Positions 35,918 through 44,430 of a stretch of DNA of 64,000 bases are shown piece after piece. A program made the position numbers and the translations under genes. The first letter of the stretch is position 1, and each line of letters begins with the position of its first letter. Location: NCBI RefSeq assembly GCF_028802875.1, contig NZ_JARAMP010000016.1, forward strand, positions 39,706 through 103,705, given 5' to 3'. The notes under the pieces are model-generated. The model was given only the letters and a program-made list of their open reading frames with translations. It did not search any database and was not told where the DNA came from. Source of the stretch: Seohaeicola sp024304985. Lineage in GTDB: Bacteria > Pseudomonadota > Alphaproteobacteria > Rhodobacterales > Rhodobacteraceae.

Positions 35918-36979
35918 TCAAACCTCGTCCAGATCGGGCTTTGTTTTCTGTGCCGCGATGGCATGGGCCAGCAACGGTCCGGCCTCGGCCTTGCTCAGCG
36001 GGTGCGAGGCGGGCGTCATCATCAGCCGTCCCATCAGGGCGCGCATCTCTTCCTCGCGCATCAGGGCGGCAAAATGGCTGTCGCGCCACGCCACCGCAGC
36101 CCGGTGTCCTTCGGCCAGTTCGGGATCGGCCATCAGCCTGTTGCGTTCGGCCTGCATCCGGGTGGACAGGGCCAGGATCGAGCGATCCTCGTCGGTGTTG
36201 AAATTCCGCTCGACCCAGTAATCCAGACCAAGCCGCTGTCCGGCATGCACCGCCCGCCCCCGGTCGGCCTTGAGGACGAAATCCTGCATCGCCCCAAGCG
36301 GATAGTGGTTGAGTTGCACCAATGTGTGATTCGGCCGCCCGAAGGGCGAGAACAGCCCGGCCCGGCGAAACCGCGGGGGCAGGGCGCGTCCCGCGCCGTC
36401 GAACCAGCGCCCCTGATCGCACCGCGCCGGATCGGGGGCGCGGGGGCGGTGGATGCCGGGTTTGGCATAGGTGCCGTCATTGCGATAGAGCGTCTTAAAC
36501 ATCGACGCGCGCCACGGCCAGTGCATGATCGTGGGGGCGGCGCGGGTGAACCGTGCGGTGACAGGCCGATCCTCATGCAGCACCATCCCGGCATTGCCGA
36601 ACAGCCGCCATGTCAAGGTGATGGCCGTCGCCTCGGGCAGCGCGTCCAGCAGGGCGGGCAGGGTGCGGTCGCCTACGTGGATATTGACGAATTCGTCGAT
36701 ATCCAGCGGCAGGACCCAGTCTGCATGTTGCAGCAGCGGATGATCCGCCGCCCGCTTCATCGCGCTGAACTGGATGCCCGCCTTGTCATAGGGGGGCAGG
36801 TTGCGCAGATGCGTCAGCACCCCCATTTGCGCCAAACGGTCCAGCATCAGGTCGGACCCGTCCTGGCAGTCATTTGAAAAGACAAGGAAATCCGTGAACC
36901 CCACAGCGCGATGATGCGCCAGCCATTCCAGCAGAAAGGCCCCCTCGTTGCGCTGGGTCAGGATGGCAAGCGCGCGCAT
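35918..36979 (-). CDS. Glycosyltransferase family 2-like protein (LNHY subfamily)
   Basis: A 353-residue predicted cytosolic glycosyltransferase. The start MRALAILTQRNEGAFLLEW leads into HHRAVGFTDFLVFSNDCQDGSDLML, then LPLDIDEFVNIHVGD near residue 95 (metal/nucleotide-sugar site) and LNHYPLGAMQDFVLKADRGR near 250, shared with the genes at 37751-40177 and 40836-41909. ATG 36979 lies 6 bases from the end of the FkbM gene; the longer open frame upstream overlaps it and is rejected. Last gene of a tightly spaced five-gene run. Confidence 0.84.
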   Translation of the reverse strand: MRALAILTQRNEGAFLLEWLAHHRAVGFTDFLVFSNDCQDGSDLMLDRLAQMGVLTHLRNLPPYDKAGIQFSAMKRAADHPLLQHADWVLPLDIDEFVNIHVGDRTLPALLDALPEATAITLTWRLFGNAGMVLHEDRPVTARFTRAAPTIMHWPWRASMFKTLYRNDGTYAKPGIHRPRAPDPARCDQGRWFDGAGRALPPRFRRAGLFSPFGRPNHTLVQLNHYPLGAMQDFVLKADRGRAVHAGQRLGLDYWVERNFNTDEDRSILALSTRMQAERNRLMADPELAEGHRAAVAWRDSHFAALMREEEMRALMGRLMMTPASHPLSKAEAGPLLAHAIAAQKTKPDLDEV

Positions 36980-36984
36980 CCGCC

Positions 36985-37749
36985 TTACCAGCCCCGCAGA
37001 AAGGTGACGACCTTGGCCTCGGAGGCTTGTGGGAAATAGGTCAGACCGGCGGCGGCAAATGCGTCGAACACGGCCTTGACCCCGGCCTGTTTGATCCATT
37101 GCGGATGCAGCTCGACCACAGCGGCGCGCAGACCCTCCAGTGGCAACATCGGGATCACATGCGCCTCCGCCCCCTCGATATCGCAGACCAGCACGGTGGG
37201 ACGGATCGCCTCGAACACCTCGCGGGCTGCACGGGTTTCAACCTTGGCCACCGACAGATGCGGCTCTTTCTCCAGCGGCGTCATCGATGAGGCGAGGATG
37301 TTCTTGCGCACATAGAAATCCACTTCGCCGGTCTCCTCGGCGATCAGCGCGTGATGCACCGTGGCGCGCGTGGCCCCATTCGCGGCATGGACCGACCGGA
37401 TATAGGGGATCAGGCCGGGATTGCCCTCAAAGGCATGCACCGTCGCGCCGCAGCGCATGGCCATCAGCGTGGACATATAACCAATCCCCGCGCCCAGCTC
37501 GATCACCGTATCGGTGGGTTTGACCACGCGTAGCACGGCATCGGTTTCCTTGCGCTCATAGCCATTGGCGCGCAGGGATTGCCGGATACGCGGGCGCAGC
37601 ACGGCCCGGTCCAGCGGGAATTTCAGGTTATGCGACCGGATCATCTCGGTGATCGGCGCGGCCTCGGGCATGACACCAATCTCGGGCGTCGCCTCGATGT
37701 CAGTCTCAGGCGCGGGCGGTGCGGCGCAGGGGGCTTTTCGTTTGGCCAT
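36985..37749 (-). CDS. FkbM family methyltransferase
   Basis: A 254-residue SAM-dependent O-methyltransferase of the FkbM type. It has DTVIELGAGIGYMSTLMAMRCGATVHAFEG (SAM motif ELGAGIGYMS, about residue 80, with acidic EGNP after it) and VLVCDIEGAEAHVIPML near residue 190. It lies between two glycosyltransferase genes, so methylation of a sugar or glycan is likely. Substrate unknown. The start ATG overlaps the neighbour's stop region closely (2 bases apart). Confidence 0.86.
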   Translation of the reverse strand: MAKRKAPCAAPPAPETDIEATPEIGVMPEAAPITEMIRSHNLKFPLDRAVLRPRIRQSLRANGYERKETDAVLRVVKPTDTVIELGAGIGYMSTLMAMRCGATVHAFEGNPGLIPYIRSVHAANGATRATVHHALIAEETGEVDFYVRKNILASSMTPLEKEPHLSVAKVETRAAREVFEAIRPTVLVCDIEGAEAHVIPMLPLEGLRAAVVELHPQWIKQAGVKAVFDAFAAAGLTYFPQASEAKVVTFLRGW

Positions 37750-37750
37750 G

Positions 37751-40177
37751 TCAGCTTTCCATATCAAGGGCGAGGGCATAGGCGACGCGTTCCGTGGCCG
37801 TCAGCTTGAGGGTCAGGGCCTGCTCATACAACTCTCGGAACTCCGGCATGGCCTGCAATTCTGCCGCCTTGGCCCGGTGCCACGCAAGTCCTTGTTCATG
37901 CAGGGCGCGCAAGCGGTCGTCCTGCATCATGGCGTCGCATTCAGCCCGCACACGCGGCACGTTGCGCTTGATCGTGATGTCGCGCACATCGGACCAGTCC
38001 ATCCTGATCCAGTAATTGATCCCGATGGCCCGATCCACATGCAGCGCACGGCCCCGTTGCCGCTTGATGAGGAAACTTTCGGCCGAGCGCAGCGCGTAAT
38101 GGTTCAGTTGCAGCAGGTCATATCCGATGGATTTGACCGAGTTGCGCCAGCCTTTCTCCGCCGCCTCGCGGGTCATGTCCTGCCCCGATCCGTTCACCCA
38201 GAGCACCTGATCGCGCAGATCCGAGTCCAGCTTGTTGGGGCGGTGACAGCTCAGCTTGGCATAGGCGCCATTGTTGCGGAACATGGTCTTGAAACCCCAT
38301 GCCGTATGCGGCTTGGGGCAGAACCGCGGCGCGCACCATTCGAACTGATCTGTCACGAACCGGTCAGACAAGGCGGTCACGCCGCCATGTCCGAACAGCC
38401 GCCATGTCATCGCGACATTGGTGGCCCCCGGCAAGCGGGCGAAGAAATCATCCAGCGTGCCATTGTCGCAGCGGATATTGATGAACTCGTCCACGTCGAT
38501 ATGGATGATCCATTCCGCATCGCGGATCAGCGGTTCCTTCAACGCCTTGTTCAACGCCGATTGCTGGGGCGAATTGCCCTTCCATCCGTCGTTGTTGCGA
38601 TGCTGGAGCAGGCCCATCTCCTGCATCCGGTTCAGGATCTCGGCTGTGCCGTCGGTGCAGTCATTGGTGTAGATCAGGAAATTGTCCACGCCGATGGCGC
38701 GGTGATAGGCGACCCATTCCGCGATGTAGGGCGCCTCGTTCTTCATGCAGCCGACGATCACGCGACCCGAGGAGCCCTTGGGCAGCACGCGGGGCGCACG
38801 GGGCGCATAGGCGGCGGCCAGCTCTTCCTCGTTCACCATCCCCAAGCGGTTGTGCGGCCGGAAGGGCGAGGCTTGCAGCTTGTGGAAATTCTCGATCGCC
38901 AGCGGTGGCATGATCCGCGCCGCCGACTCGGTCAAGGGCGTGGCTTTGGGCTGCGCTTTGGCCGCAGGGGCGGGTGCAGCCGGGATCACGGGCGCTGCGG
39001 CACCCTTGCCCCCGCGCCCCTCTGGGCGGGGATCATCGGGCATGGCCGCGTCGCCCGCCTCTGCGGCATTGGCCTTGATGGCGCGGTCGATTCTTGCGCG
39101 GAAGGCCAGCAGATACTGGCTTGCGCGAAATCCCTGACCGGGATCGGCCTCGGTCCATGCCGGGGTCTTCGCGCCCCGCTTCCGGGTTGGAAAGACCCCG
39201 CGCAAGGCGCTCTGGCTGGACAAGGATGACTTCAGACGATCCTCAAGCGGCTTGGAGATTCCCAAAAGCGTATCTGGATCAATGGGTTCACCGTCTATCC
39301 TGATCTCGTCGATGAACTTGCGCCACAGCGGGCGGGGCACGATCTGTCCGGTCACGTCCTGAAGCCGCTCCAGCAACAGGTTCATGCGCCGCGCCCGGCT
39401 GATCCAGGCCGCCGAAGGGGGCGCAGGCAGCTTGGCGGGCGTTGCACGGCCCAATGTCTCGGTGATGCCGAACGCGGCGCGGATCTCCTCGGTCGCGTCC
39501 TCGCCATGAAACAGCGCCACATCATAGGGGCGCAGGGTGACCGCGCCCTGACCGAAAACGCTCTCCCAATGGCACACAAGACCCGCGTAATCCAGCCAGA
39601 AGGCAGGGCAATGCGTCTCGAAGAACCGCCCTCGCTCCGGATCAACGGCAGGTGCCAGCGCCAAAGCCGCCTCCCACCATCCGCTCGCAGGCAAATCACG
39701 CTCCACCTCCAGCGGACTGTGCCGCCCGTCCAGCACCTGCGCCGCAAAATGGCGCGCCAGCAACCGCGCCGGGGCGTCCACATGGGCGATGATGCGGATA
39801 TCCTCCGACAGCGGGGCCAGCAAGTCGCGCAGCCGTTCCAACTCGGACCGCCGGGCCAGCGATGTGCCCAACTGGCTCGCCGACAGGATCAGCGTCTCGG
39901 GTCGATGCGTGGCCATGTCGCGGGCCAGTGTCGCGGACAGCTCCGCGCGCAGCGCCGCCTGACGCGCAGGATCGGCATGGCCGCGCCCGGCGCGCAGGGC
40001 ATCCACGTGATCAGGGTCCGTCACGGCCATGTAGAGCCGCGTATGGTTGCGCGGTCCGGCGGCGCGCGGAAACAGCACGCCCTTGGCCAGCATCTGTTCG
40101 CGCTTGTCGGCCATCACCTGTTGCAGGCGCGCGGCACCGACATGTTCCAGCCCGATATGCAGATAGATCCGCGTCAT
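37751..40177 (-). CDS. Fusion: sulfotransferase-like N-terminus plus LNHY-type glycosyltransferase
   Basis: Predicted 808-residue cytosolic protein. Residues 1-~330 look like a sulfotransferase-related domain (TRIYLHIGLEHVGAARLQQVM), but the PAPS loop, GLxKTGTTSLQ in active enzymes and intact in the next gene, reads GLEHVGAARLQ, so activity is doubtful. A Pro/Ala/Lys linker (about 390-430) leads to a glycosyltransferase from about residue 470: VIVGCMKNEAPYIAEWVAYH, WIIHIDVDEFINIRCDNG (about 560) and LNHYALRSAESFLIKRQRGR. ATG 40177 overlaps the sulfotransferase stop by four bases. Confidence 0.82.
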   Translation of the reverse strand: MTRIYLHIGLEHVGAARLQQVMADKREQMLAKGVLFPRAAGPRNHTRLYMAVTDPDHVDALRAGRGHADPARQAALRAELSATLARDMATHRPETLILSASQLGTSLARRSELERLRDLLAPLSEDIRIIAHVDAPARLLARHFAAQVLDGRHSPLEVERDLPASGWWEAALALAPAVDPERGRFFETHCPAFWLDYAGLVCHWESVFGQGAVTLRPYDVALFHGEDATEEIRAAFGITETLGRATPAKLPAPPSAAWISRARRMNLLLERLQDVTGQIVPRPLWRKFIDEIRIDGEPIDPDTLLGISKPLEDRLKSSLSSQSALRGVFPTRKRGAKTPAWTEADPGQGFRASQYLLAFRARIDRAIKANAAEAGDAAMPDDPRPEGRGGKGAAAPVIPAAPAPAAKAQPKATPLTESAARIMPPLAIENFHKLQASPFRPHNRLGMVNEEELAAAYAPRAPRVLPKGSSGRVIVGCMKNEAPYIAEWVAYHRAIGVDNFLIYTNDCTDGTAEILNRMQEMGLLQHRNNDGWKGNSPQQSALNKALKEPLIRDAEWIIHIDVDEFINIRCDNGTLDDFFARLPGATNVAMTWRLFGHGGVTALSDRFVTDQFEWCAPRFCPKPHTAWGFKTMFRNNGAYAKLSCHRPNKLDSDLRDQVLWVNGSGQDMTREAAEKGWRNSVKSIGYDLLQLNHYALRSAESFLIKRQRGRALHVDRAIGINYWIRMDWSDVRDITIKRNVPRVRAECDAMMQDDRLRALHEQGLAWHRAKAAELQAMPEFRELYEQALTLKLTATERVAYALALDMES

Positions 40178-40839
40178 GCGACCTGCTCCCCGACCACGGT
40201 CGAGGTCGGCGGATTGCTGTTGGCGCGGCCCCACCATGGCAGCGTCCTTGCGATATGGGCACCGATCAGGGCAGGGGCCTGCGGGTCCGCGACATCATAA
40301 AGCAGAAAGGCCGGATCATCCCTGAACAGGGCCTGAAGATGGGCGTAATGCCCCTCGATCCAGCGCACCCGCTCTGCCGTCGTCGCGCCAAAGCCGCGTG
40401 GCAAGCCGGGCACATCGCTGCGGGGCAGACGCTCGGTGCCAAGGTTCGACCAGCGCAGCATCGAATCCGACAGCGCGCGCGGATCGCGCCAACTCGCCAG
40501 AAACCGCACCCCCGGATGATGCGCGCGAATGGCGCTGATCAGGCCCCAATCCGTCTGCGGCCACAAGGACTGCCCCTCGCGCAGGCAGCTGATCTCCGAG
40601 AAAGCGTCGAACCCCTCCAGCCGGGCCAACGGGTCGCCGGTGTTGAAATACCCGTCATAAAGGCTCTGGCCGAGGAAAATCCCGTGCATGCTGGTATCCG
40701 CAGTCTGGCGGCGGCGGATGCGGTAATCCGCCACTTTCAGCCCCGACAGGCGCAGCGCATGGGCCAGTGTGGTGGTCCCTGTCTTGGGCAGGCCAAGGTT
40801 GACGACACGCAACCGGTGCGGGGGGCGGTGGGCGGTCAT
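40174..40839 (-). CDS. Sulfotransferase family protein
   Basis: A 221-residue cytosolic sulfotransferase. The 5'-phosphosulfate loop is intact: RVVNLGLPKTGTTTLAHAL (about residues 10-28). A second PAPS-side segment is SWRDPRALSDSMLRWSN (about 115-131), with R and S as in the 3'-phosphate binding motif. It would transfer sulfate from PAPS to a hydroxyl on a sugar or lipid. ATG 40839 overlaps the upstream glycosyltransferase stop by four bases; the sequence has no signal peptide. Confidence 0.86.
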   Translation of the reverse strand: MTAHRPPHRLRVVNLGLPKTGTTTLAHALRLSGLKVADYRIRRRQTADTSMHGIFLGQSLYDGYFNTGDPLARLEGFDAFSEISCLREGQSLWPQTDWGLISAIRAHHPGVRFLASWRDPRALSDSMLRWSNLGTERLPRSDVPGLPRGFGATTAERVRWIEGHYAHLQALFRDDPAFLLYDVADPQAPALIGAHIARTLPWWGRANSNPPTSTVVGEQVA

Positions 40840-41909
40840 GCAGCCTCCTCCCACAGACCCAGTTCGCGCAACAACGCCTCCTCCTGCGGGGGCAGGGTCG
40901 AGGCGGCCTTCAACTGGTCGCGCATGTCCTGATATTCCGGCCGCGCCAGCAGGGCTGCGGCCCGCGCGCGGTGCAGGGCCACACATTCCAGATGCAGCGC
41001 ATCAATCACCGGATCGGCGCGCAACCGCGCCATCTCGGCCTCCAGCGCGGGTAGATAGCGCTGGATGCTGGTATCTTCCATCGCGGGGTCGTTACGCTCG
41101 CGCCAATAGGTGTCGTCAAAGGCCCGGTTCTCGCGGTTCACGTCGCCCCGATCATTCTTGACCAGATAGCTGTCCAGAGACCGCAGCGCATAATGGTTCA
41201 GCGTGGCATGCACCCGCGCGCCCATCGCGGGAAACTTGCGGATGCGGCGCGGATTGGCCGCCACCAGAAACTTGTGCGGCACCGCGCGGCCCGCGCCATC
41301 CGTCCATGCGGGATATTTGCGCGGCGGCAGCTTGGCGCTGAAAAAAGGCCGGTGCGCGCCGTAATAGTGCAGCGGGAAATCCCGCCGGATCAGGGACTTC
41401 ACCTCGATCGCGGTTTCGCCGCACCAGATATCGGGGTTATGGCAGCGGGTGAATTGCGCGATGACGGGCCGGTCCTCGAACCCGTCGATCCCCGCATTGG
41501 CGAAGAACTGAAAAGTCACGCTGATCGCCTGCGGATCACCGCAGGCCGCAATCAGCGCGGGGATCGTATGGTCGCCCACATGGATGTTCAGAAACTCGTC
41601 CACATCCGCGATCCAGACCCAGTCCGCCTCGGTCACGATATCCTGCGAGGCCGCATGTTTCAGCGCCTCCATCTGGTAATTGCGCCCTTCGGCCGGGTTG
41701 GGCAGGTGCCGCACCACGCCGCGCTCCGCCAGCGCATCCAGCATCCGGTCGGTCCCATCGGTGCAATCATTGGAATAGAACAGGAAATCGGTGACCCCGA
41801 TCACCCTGTTGAAGGCGATCCATTCCAGCAGAAAGGGACCCTCGTTCTTGACGCAGGTCACCGCCGTAATACGCAGCCCTGCCTGCCGCGTCTTGTCCTG
41901 TTCACTCAT
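40836..41909 (-). CDS. Glycosyltransferase family 2-like protein (LNHY subfamily)
   Basis: First gene of the operon and a 357-residue predicted glycosyltransferase. It begins with ITAVTCVKNEGPFLLEWIAF, FLFYSNDCTDGTDRML, then VWIADVDEFLNIHVGDHTIP near residue 100 and LNHYALRSLDSYLVKNDRGD near 240. It resembles the genes at 35918-36979 and the C-terminal half of 37751-40177. It is divergent from the cox locus, with 214 bases of regulatory sequence between. Confidence 0.85.
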   Translation of the reverse strand: MSEQDKTRQAGLRITAVTCVKNEGPFLLEWIAFNRVIGVTDFLFYSNDCTDGTDRMLDALAERGVVRHLPNPAEGRNYQMEALKHAASQDIVTEADWVWIADVDEFLNIHVGDHTIPALIAACGDPQAISVTFQFFANAGIDGFEDRPVIAQFTRCHNPDIWCGETAIEVKSLIRRDFPLHYYGAHRPFFSAKLPPRKYPAWTDGAGRAVPHKFLVAANPRRIRKFPAMGARVHATLNHYALRSLDSYLVKNDRGDVNRENRAFDDTYWRERNDPAMEDTSIQRYLPALEAEMARLRADPVIDALHLECVALHRARAAALLARPEYQDMRDQLKAASTLPPQEEALLRELGLWEEAA

Positions 41910-41958
41910 GACACCCGTGCCTGTCTACTGCCGGGGCGCGCTGCCCGCGCACGCCTCT

Positions 41959-42031
41959 CCGTCACTGTGACGGATTTTTGTTTCACAAAATCATCGCAGG
42001 TCACGCAGAATCCGTCAATCTTTCACAAAAT
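41959..42031. promoter_or_regulatory. Repeat-containing divergent intergenic region upstream of cox locus
   Basis: The 214 bases between the glycosyltransferase operon and coxD contain an odd palindrome CCGTCACTGTGACGG (41959-41973) and two direct copies of TTTCACAAAAT (41981-41991 and 42021-42031), 40 bases apart. This is AT-rich relative to its surroundings and could hold promoters and regulator sites for one or both operons. No known box is matched. Confidence 0.5.
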
Positions 42032-42123
42032 TTTCCACGGCTTGCGGGCATTCGGGTCACGCTGTCTTGCCTTGACGGCGCATTGGCCCAGTTGCAGGGT
42101 TCGTGCCAAAGGGAGGATCACAT

Positions 42124-43032
42124 ATGCCGTTGCCGCAATCCATCGACGAGGTGCAAAGCCTGCTGGCCGGTCAGGACTATGTCTGTGGCCGGGCGCTGGC
42201 CACGGTCACGTTCCTGTCGCTGAAACTGGGCCGCCCGCTGTTTCTGGAGGGCGAGGCGGGCACCGGCAAGACAGAAATTGCCAAGGCCATCGCCGCCGCC
42301 CTTGGCCGCCGCCTGATCCGCCTGCAATGCTATGAGGGCCTTGATGCCTCCTCTGCCGTCTATGAATGGAACTTCGCCGCGCAGATGATCGCCATCCGCA
42401 CCGCCGAAGCCGCAGGCGGTGCCGACCGCGACACGCTCAAGACCGAGCTTTTTACCCAGGACTACCTGATCGAGCGGCCCTTGCTGCAAGCCATGCGCCC
42501 GCAGGCAGGCGGCGCCCCCGTCCTGCTGATCGACGAGCTGGACCGCACGGATGAACCGTTCGAGGCGTTCTTGCTGGAGGCGCTCAGCGATTTTCAGGTC
42601 ACGATCCCCGAACTCGGCACGATCCACGCGCCCGAACCGCCCATCGTCATCCTGACCTCGAACCGCACGCGCGAAGTGCATGACGCCCTCAAGCGGCGCT
42701 GTCTTTACCACTGGGTCGATTACCCCACCTTCGACCGCGAGATCGACATCCTCAAGGCCCGCGCGCCGGAGGCGTCCGAAGCGCTCAGCCGCGAGGTGGT
42801 GGCATTCGTCCAACGTCTGCGGACCGAGGATCTCTTCAAGAAACCCGGCGTGGCCGAAACCATCGACTGGGCGAAATGCCTGCTGGCGCTGGACGTGATC
42901 AGCCTGTCGCCCGAGGTCATTGCAGATACGCTGGGCGCGATCCTGAAATATCAGGACGACATTGCAAAATTGCAGGGTAGTGAGGCGAAACGTCTGCTCG
43001 ACGAGGCGCGCGCCACCTTGGAGCCCGCGTGA
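42124..43032 (+). CDS. coxD: MoxR-type AAA+ ATPase, CoxD-like
   Basis: A 302-residue AAA+ chaperone thought to help maturation of molybdenum CODH active sites. Walker A is FLEGEAGTGKTEIAKAIAAALG (motif GEAGTGKTE, about residue 45), Walker B VLLIDELDRTDEPFEAFLLEA, with EPPIVILTSNRTREVHDALKRRC as sensor I and arginine finger region. ATG 42124 has GGGAGGATCACAT before it. It is the first gene of the cox locus, paired with the VWA gene as usual for MoxR/VWA systems. Confidence 0.92.
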   Translation: MPLPQSIDEVQSLLAGQDYVCGRALATVTFLSLKLGRPLFLEGEAGTGKTEIAKAIAAALGRRLIRLQCYEGLDASSAVYEWNFAAQMIAIRTAEAAGGADRDTLKTELFTQDYLIERPLLQAMRPQAGGAPVLLIDELDRTDEPFEAFLLEALSDFQVTIPELGTIHAPEPPIVILTSNRTREVHDALKRRCLYHWVDYPTFDREIDILKARAPEASEALSREVVAFVQRLRTEDLFKKPGVAETIDWAKCLLALDVISLSPEVIADTLGAILKYQDDIAKLQGSEAKRLLDEARATLEPA

Positions 43033-43050
43033 TGCAGCAGAGGTTGCAGC

Positions 43051-43121
43051 GGGGGGCTTCCGCCCCCCGACGTCGAACTGTGTTCGACGAGCCCCCCGAG
43101 AGTATTTGCGGCAAGATGAAA
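43051..43121. repeat. Composite hairpin element ending in the dispersed TATTTG motif
   Basis: GGGGGGC-ttcc-GCCCCCC (43051-43068) is followed by CGTCGAAC-tgt-GTTCGACG (43071-43089), a third GCCCCCC block (about 43091-43097), and GAGAGTATTTGCGGCAAGATGAAA (43098-43121; two parts GAGAGTATTTGC, GGCAAGATGAAA). It lies between coxD and coxE. The tail resembles the elements at 31125 and 57063, so the complete unit is probably a mobile or multi-copy structural repeat. Confidence 0.7.
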
Positions 43122-43133
43122 CAGGCGTAACTC

Positions 43134-44393
43134 ATGGCCGAATACATCCCCCTCGATCTGCCCGACAATCCGCGCCTGGCCGAGAACATCACCCATTTCG
43201 CCCGCGCTCTGCGCAAGGCGGGCCTGCCCATCGGCACAGGCCGCGTGATCGATGCCATCCGCGCGGTTGAGGCGGCAGGATTCACCGACAAGCGCGATTT
43301 CTTCTGGGTGCTGCATGCCTGTTTCGTGAACCGCCCCGAACATCGCGCGGTCTTTGCGCAGATCTTCCGGCTCTACTGGCGCGACCCGCGCTATCTTGAG
43401 CACATGATGTCCATGATGCTGCCCGCCATTCGCGGCGTGCAGGAAGACCGCACGGCGCAAGCCGCCGAGAAACGCGCGGCCGAAGCCCTTCTGGATGGCG
43501 CGAACCGACCCGTGGAACAGGAAAACCCCCGCGAAGAGGAAACGATGATCGAGGTCGATGCCTCGATGACCATTTCCACCGAAGAACGGCTGAAAACGCT
43601 GGATTTCGAGCAGATGAGCACCGCCGAGATCGCCGCCGCCAAGCGGATGCTGGCGCGGATGAGCCTGCCGGTGAAACCCATCCCTTCGCGCCGGGGCCAG
43701 CCCAGCCTTACCGGGCAGCGCATCGACTGGCGCCGCACCATGCGCGCCTCGATGCGCCGGGGCGGCGAGATGCAGGAACTCTCGCTCAAGAAACCGCGCC
43801 CGCGCTGGCCCAATCTGGTGGTGCTTTGCGATATCTCGGGGTCCATGAGCCAATACAGCCGGATGGTTTTGCATTTCCTCCATGCCGTCGCCAATGAAAA
43901 GGGCGCGGGCTGGGCAAAGGTGCATGCCTTCACCTTCGGCACGCGCCTGACCAATATCACCCGCCATCTGGCCACCCGCGACGTGGATCAGGCGCTGAAG
44001 GCGGCGGGGGCCGAGGCGCAGGATTGGGAAGGCGGCACCCGCATCGGCACCTGCCTGCATGCCTTCAACCGCGACTGGTCGCGCCGCGTCATGGGGCAGG
44101 GGGCGGTGGTCCTTCTGATCACCGACGGGCTGGACCGCGACAGCGCCGCCGATCTGGGCCGCGAGATGGAACGCCTGCACCTGTCCGCGCGCCGCCTGAT
44201 CTGGCTCAACCCGCTTCTGCGCTGGGACGGTTTCGCCCCCAAGGCGCGCGGCATCATGGCCATGCTGCCCCATGTGGACAGTTTCCGCGCCGGCCATTCC
44301 ATCGACAGCCTCGAGGCCCTTGCCGCCGCCATATCAAAGCAGGATGATACAGGCGAAAAGACCCGGCTGATGGCCGCGCTGCGTGCCCATTGA
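43134..44393 (+). CDS. coxE: VWA domain-containing protein, CoxE-like
   Basis: A 419-residue VWA protein of the CoxE family. The C-terminal half has the MIDAS motif VVLCDISGSMSQYSRM (about residue 230; DxSxS) and later metal-site Thr/Asp in GGTRIGTCL and LLITDGLDRD. It acts as partner of the MoxR ATPase in metal/cofactor assembly of CODH. The spacing to coxD is 101 bases and contains a structural repeat; the next gene starts 37 bases downstream. Confidence 0.9.
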   Translation: MAEYIPLDLPDNPRLAENITHFARALRKAGLPIGTGRVIDAIRAVEAAGFTDKRDFFWVLHACFVNRPEHRAVFAQIFRLYWRDPRYLEHMMSMMLPAIRGVQEDRTAQAAEKRAAEALLDGANRPVEQENPREEETMIEVDASMTISTEERLKTLDFEQMSTAEIAAAKRMLARMSLPVKPIPSRRGQPSLTGQRIDWRRTMRASMRRGGEMQELSLKKPRPRWPNLVVLCDISGSMSQYSRMVLHFLHAVANEKGAGWAKVHAFTFGTRLTNITRHLATRDVDQALKAAGAEAQDWEGGTRIGTCLHAFNRDWSRRVMGQGAVVLLITDGLDRDSAADLGREMERLHLSARRLIWLNPLLRWDGFAPKARGIMAMLPHVDSFRAGHSIDSLEALAAAISKQDDTGEKTRLMAALRAH

Positions 44394-44430
44394 CCGACGC
44401 GGCCCGTCAGGGCCAAGGGAGGGACCCGAT

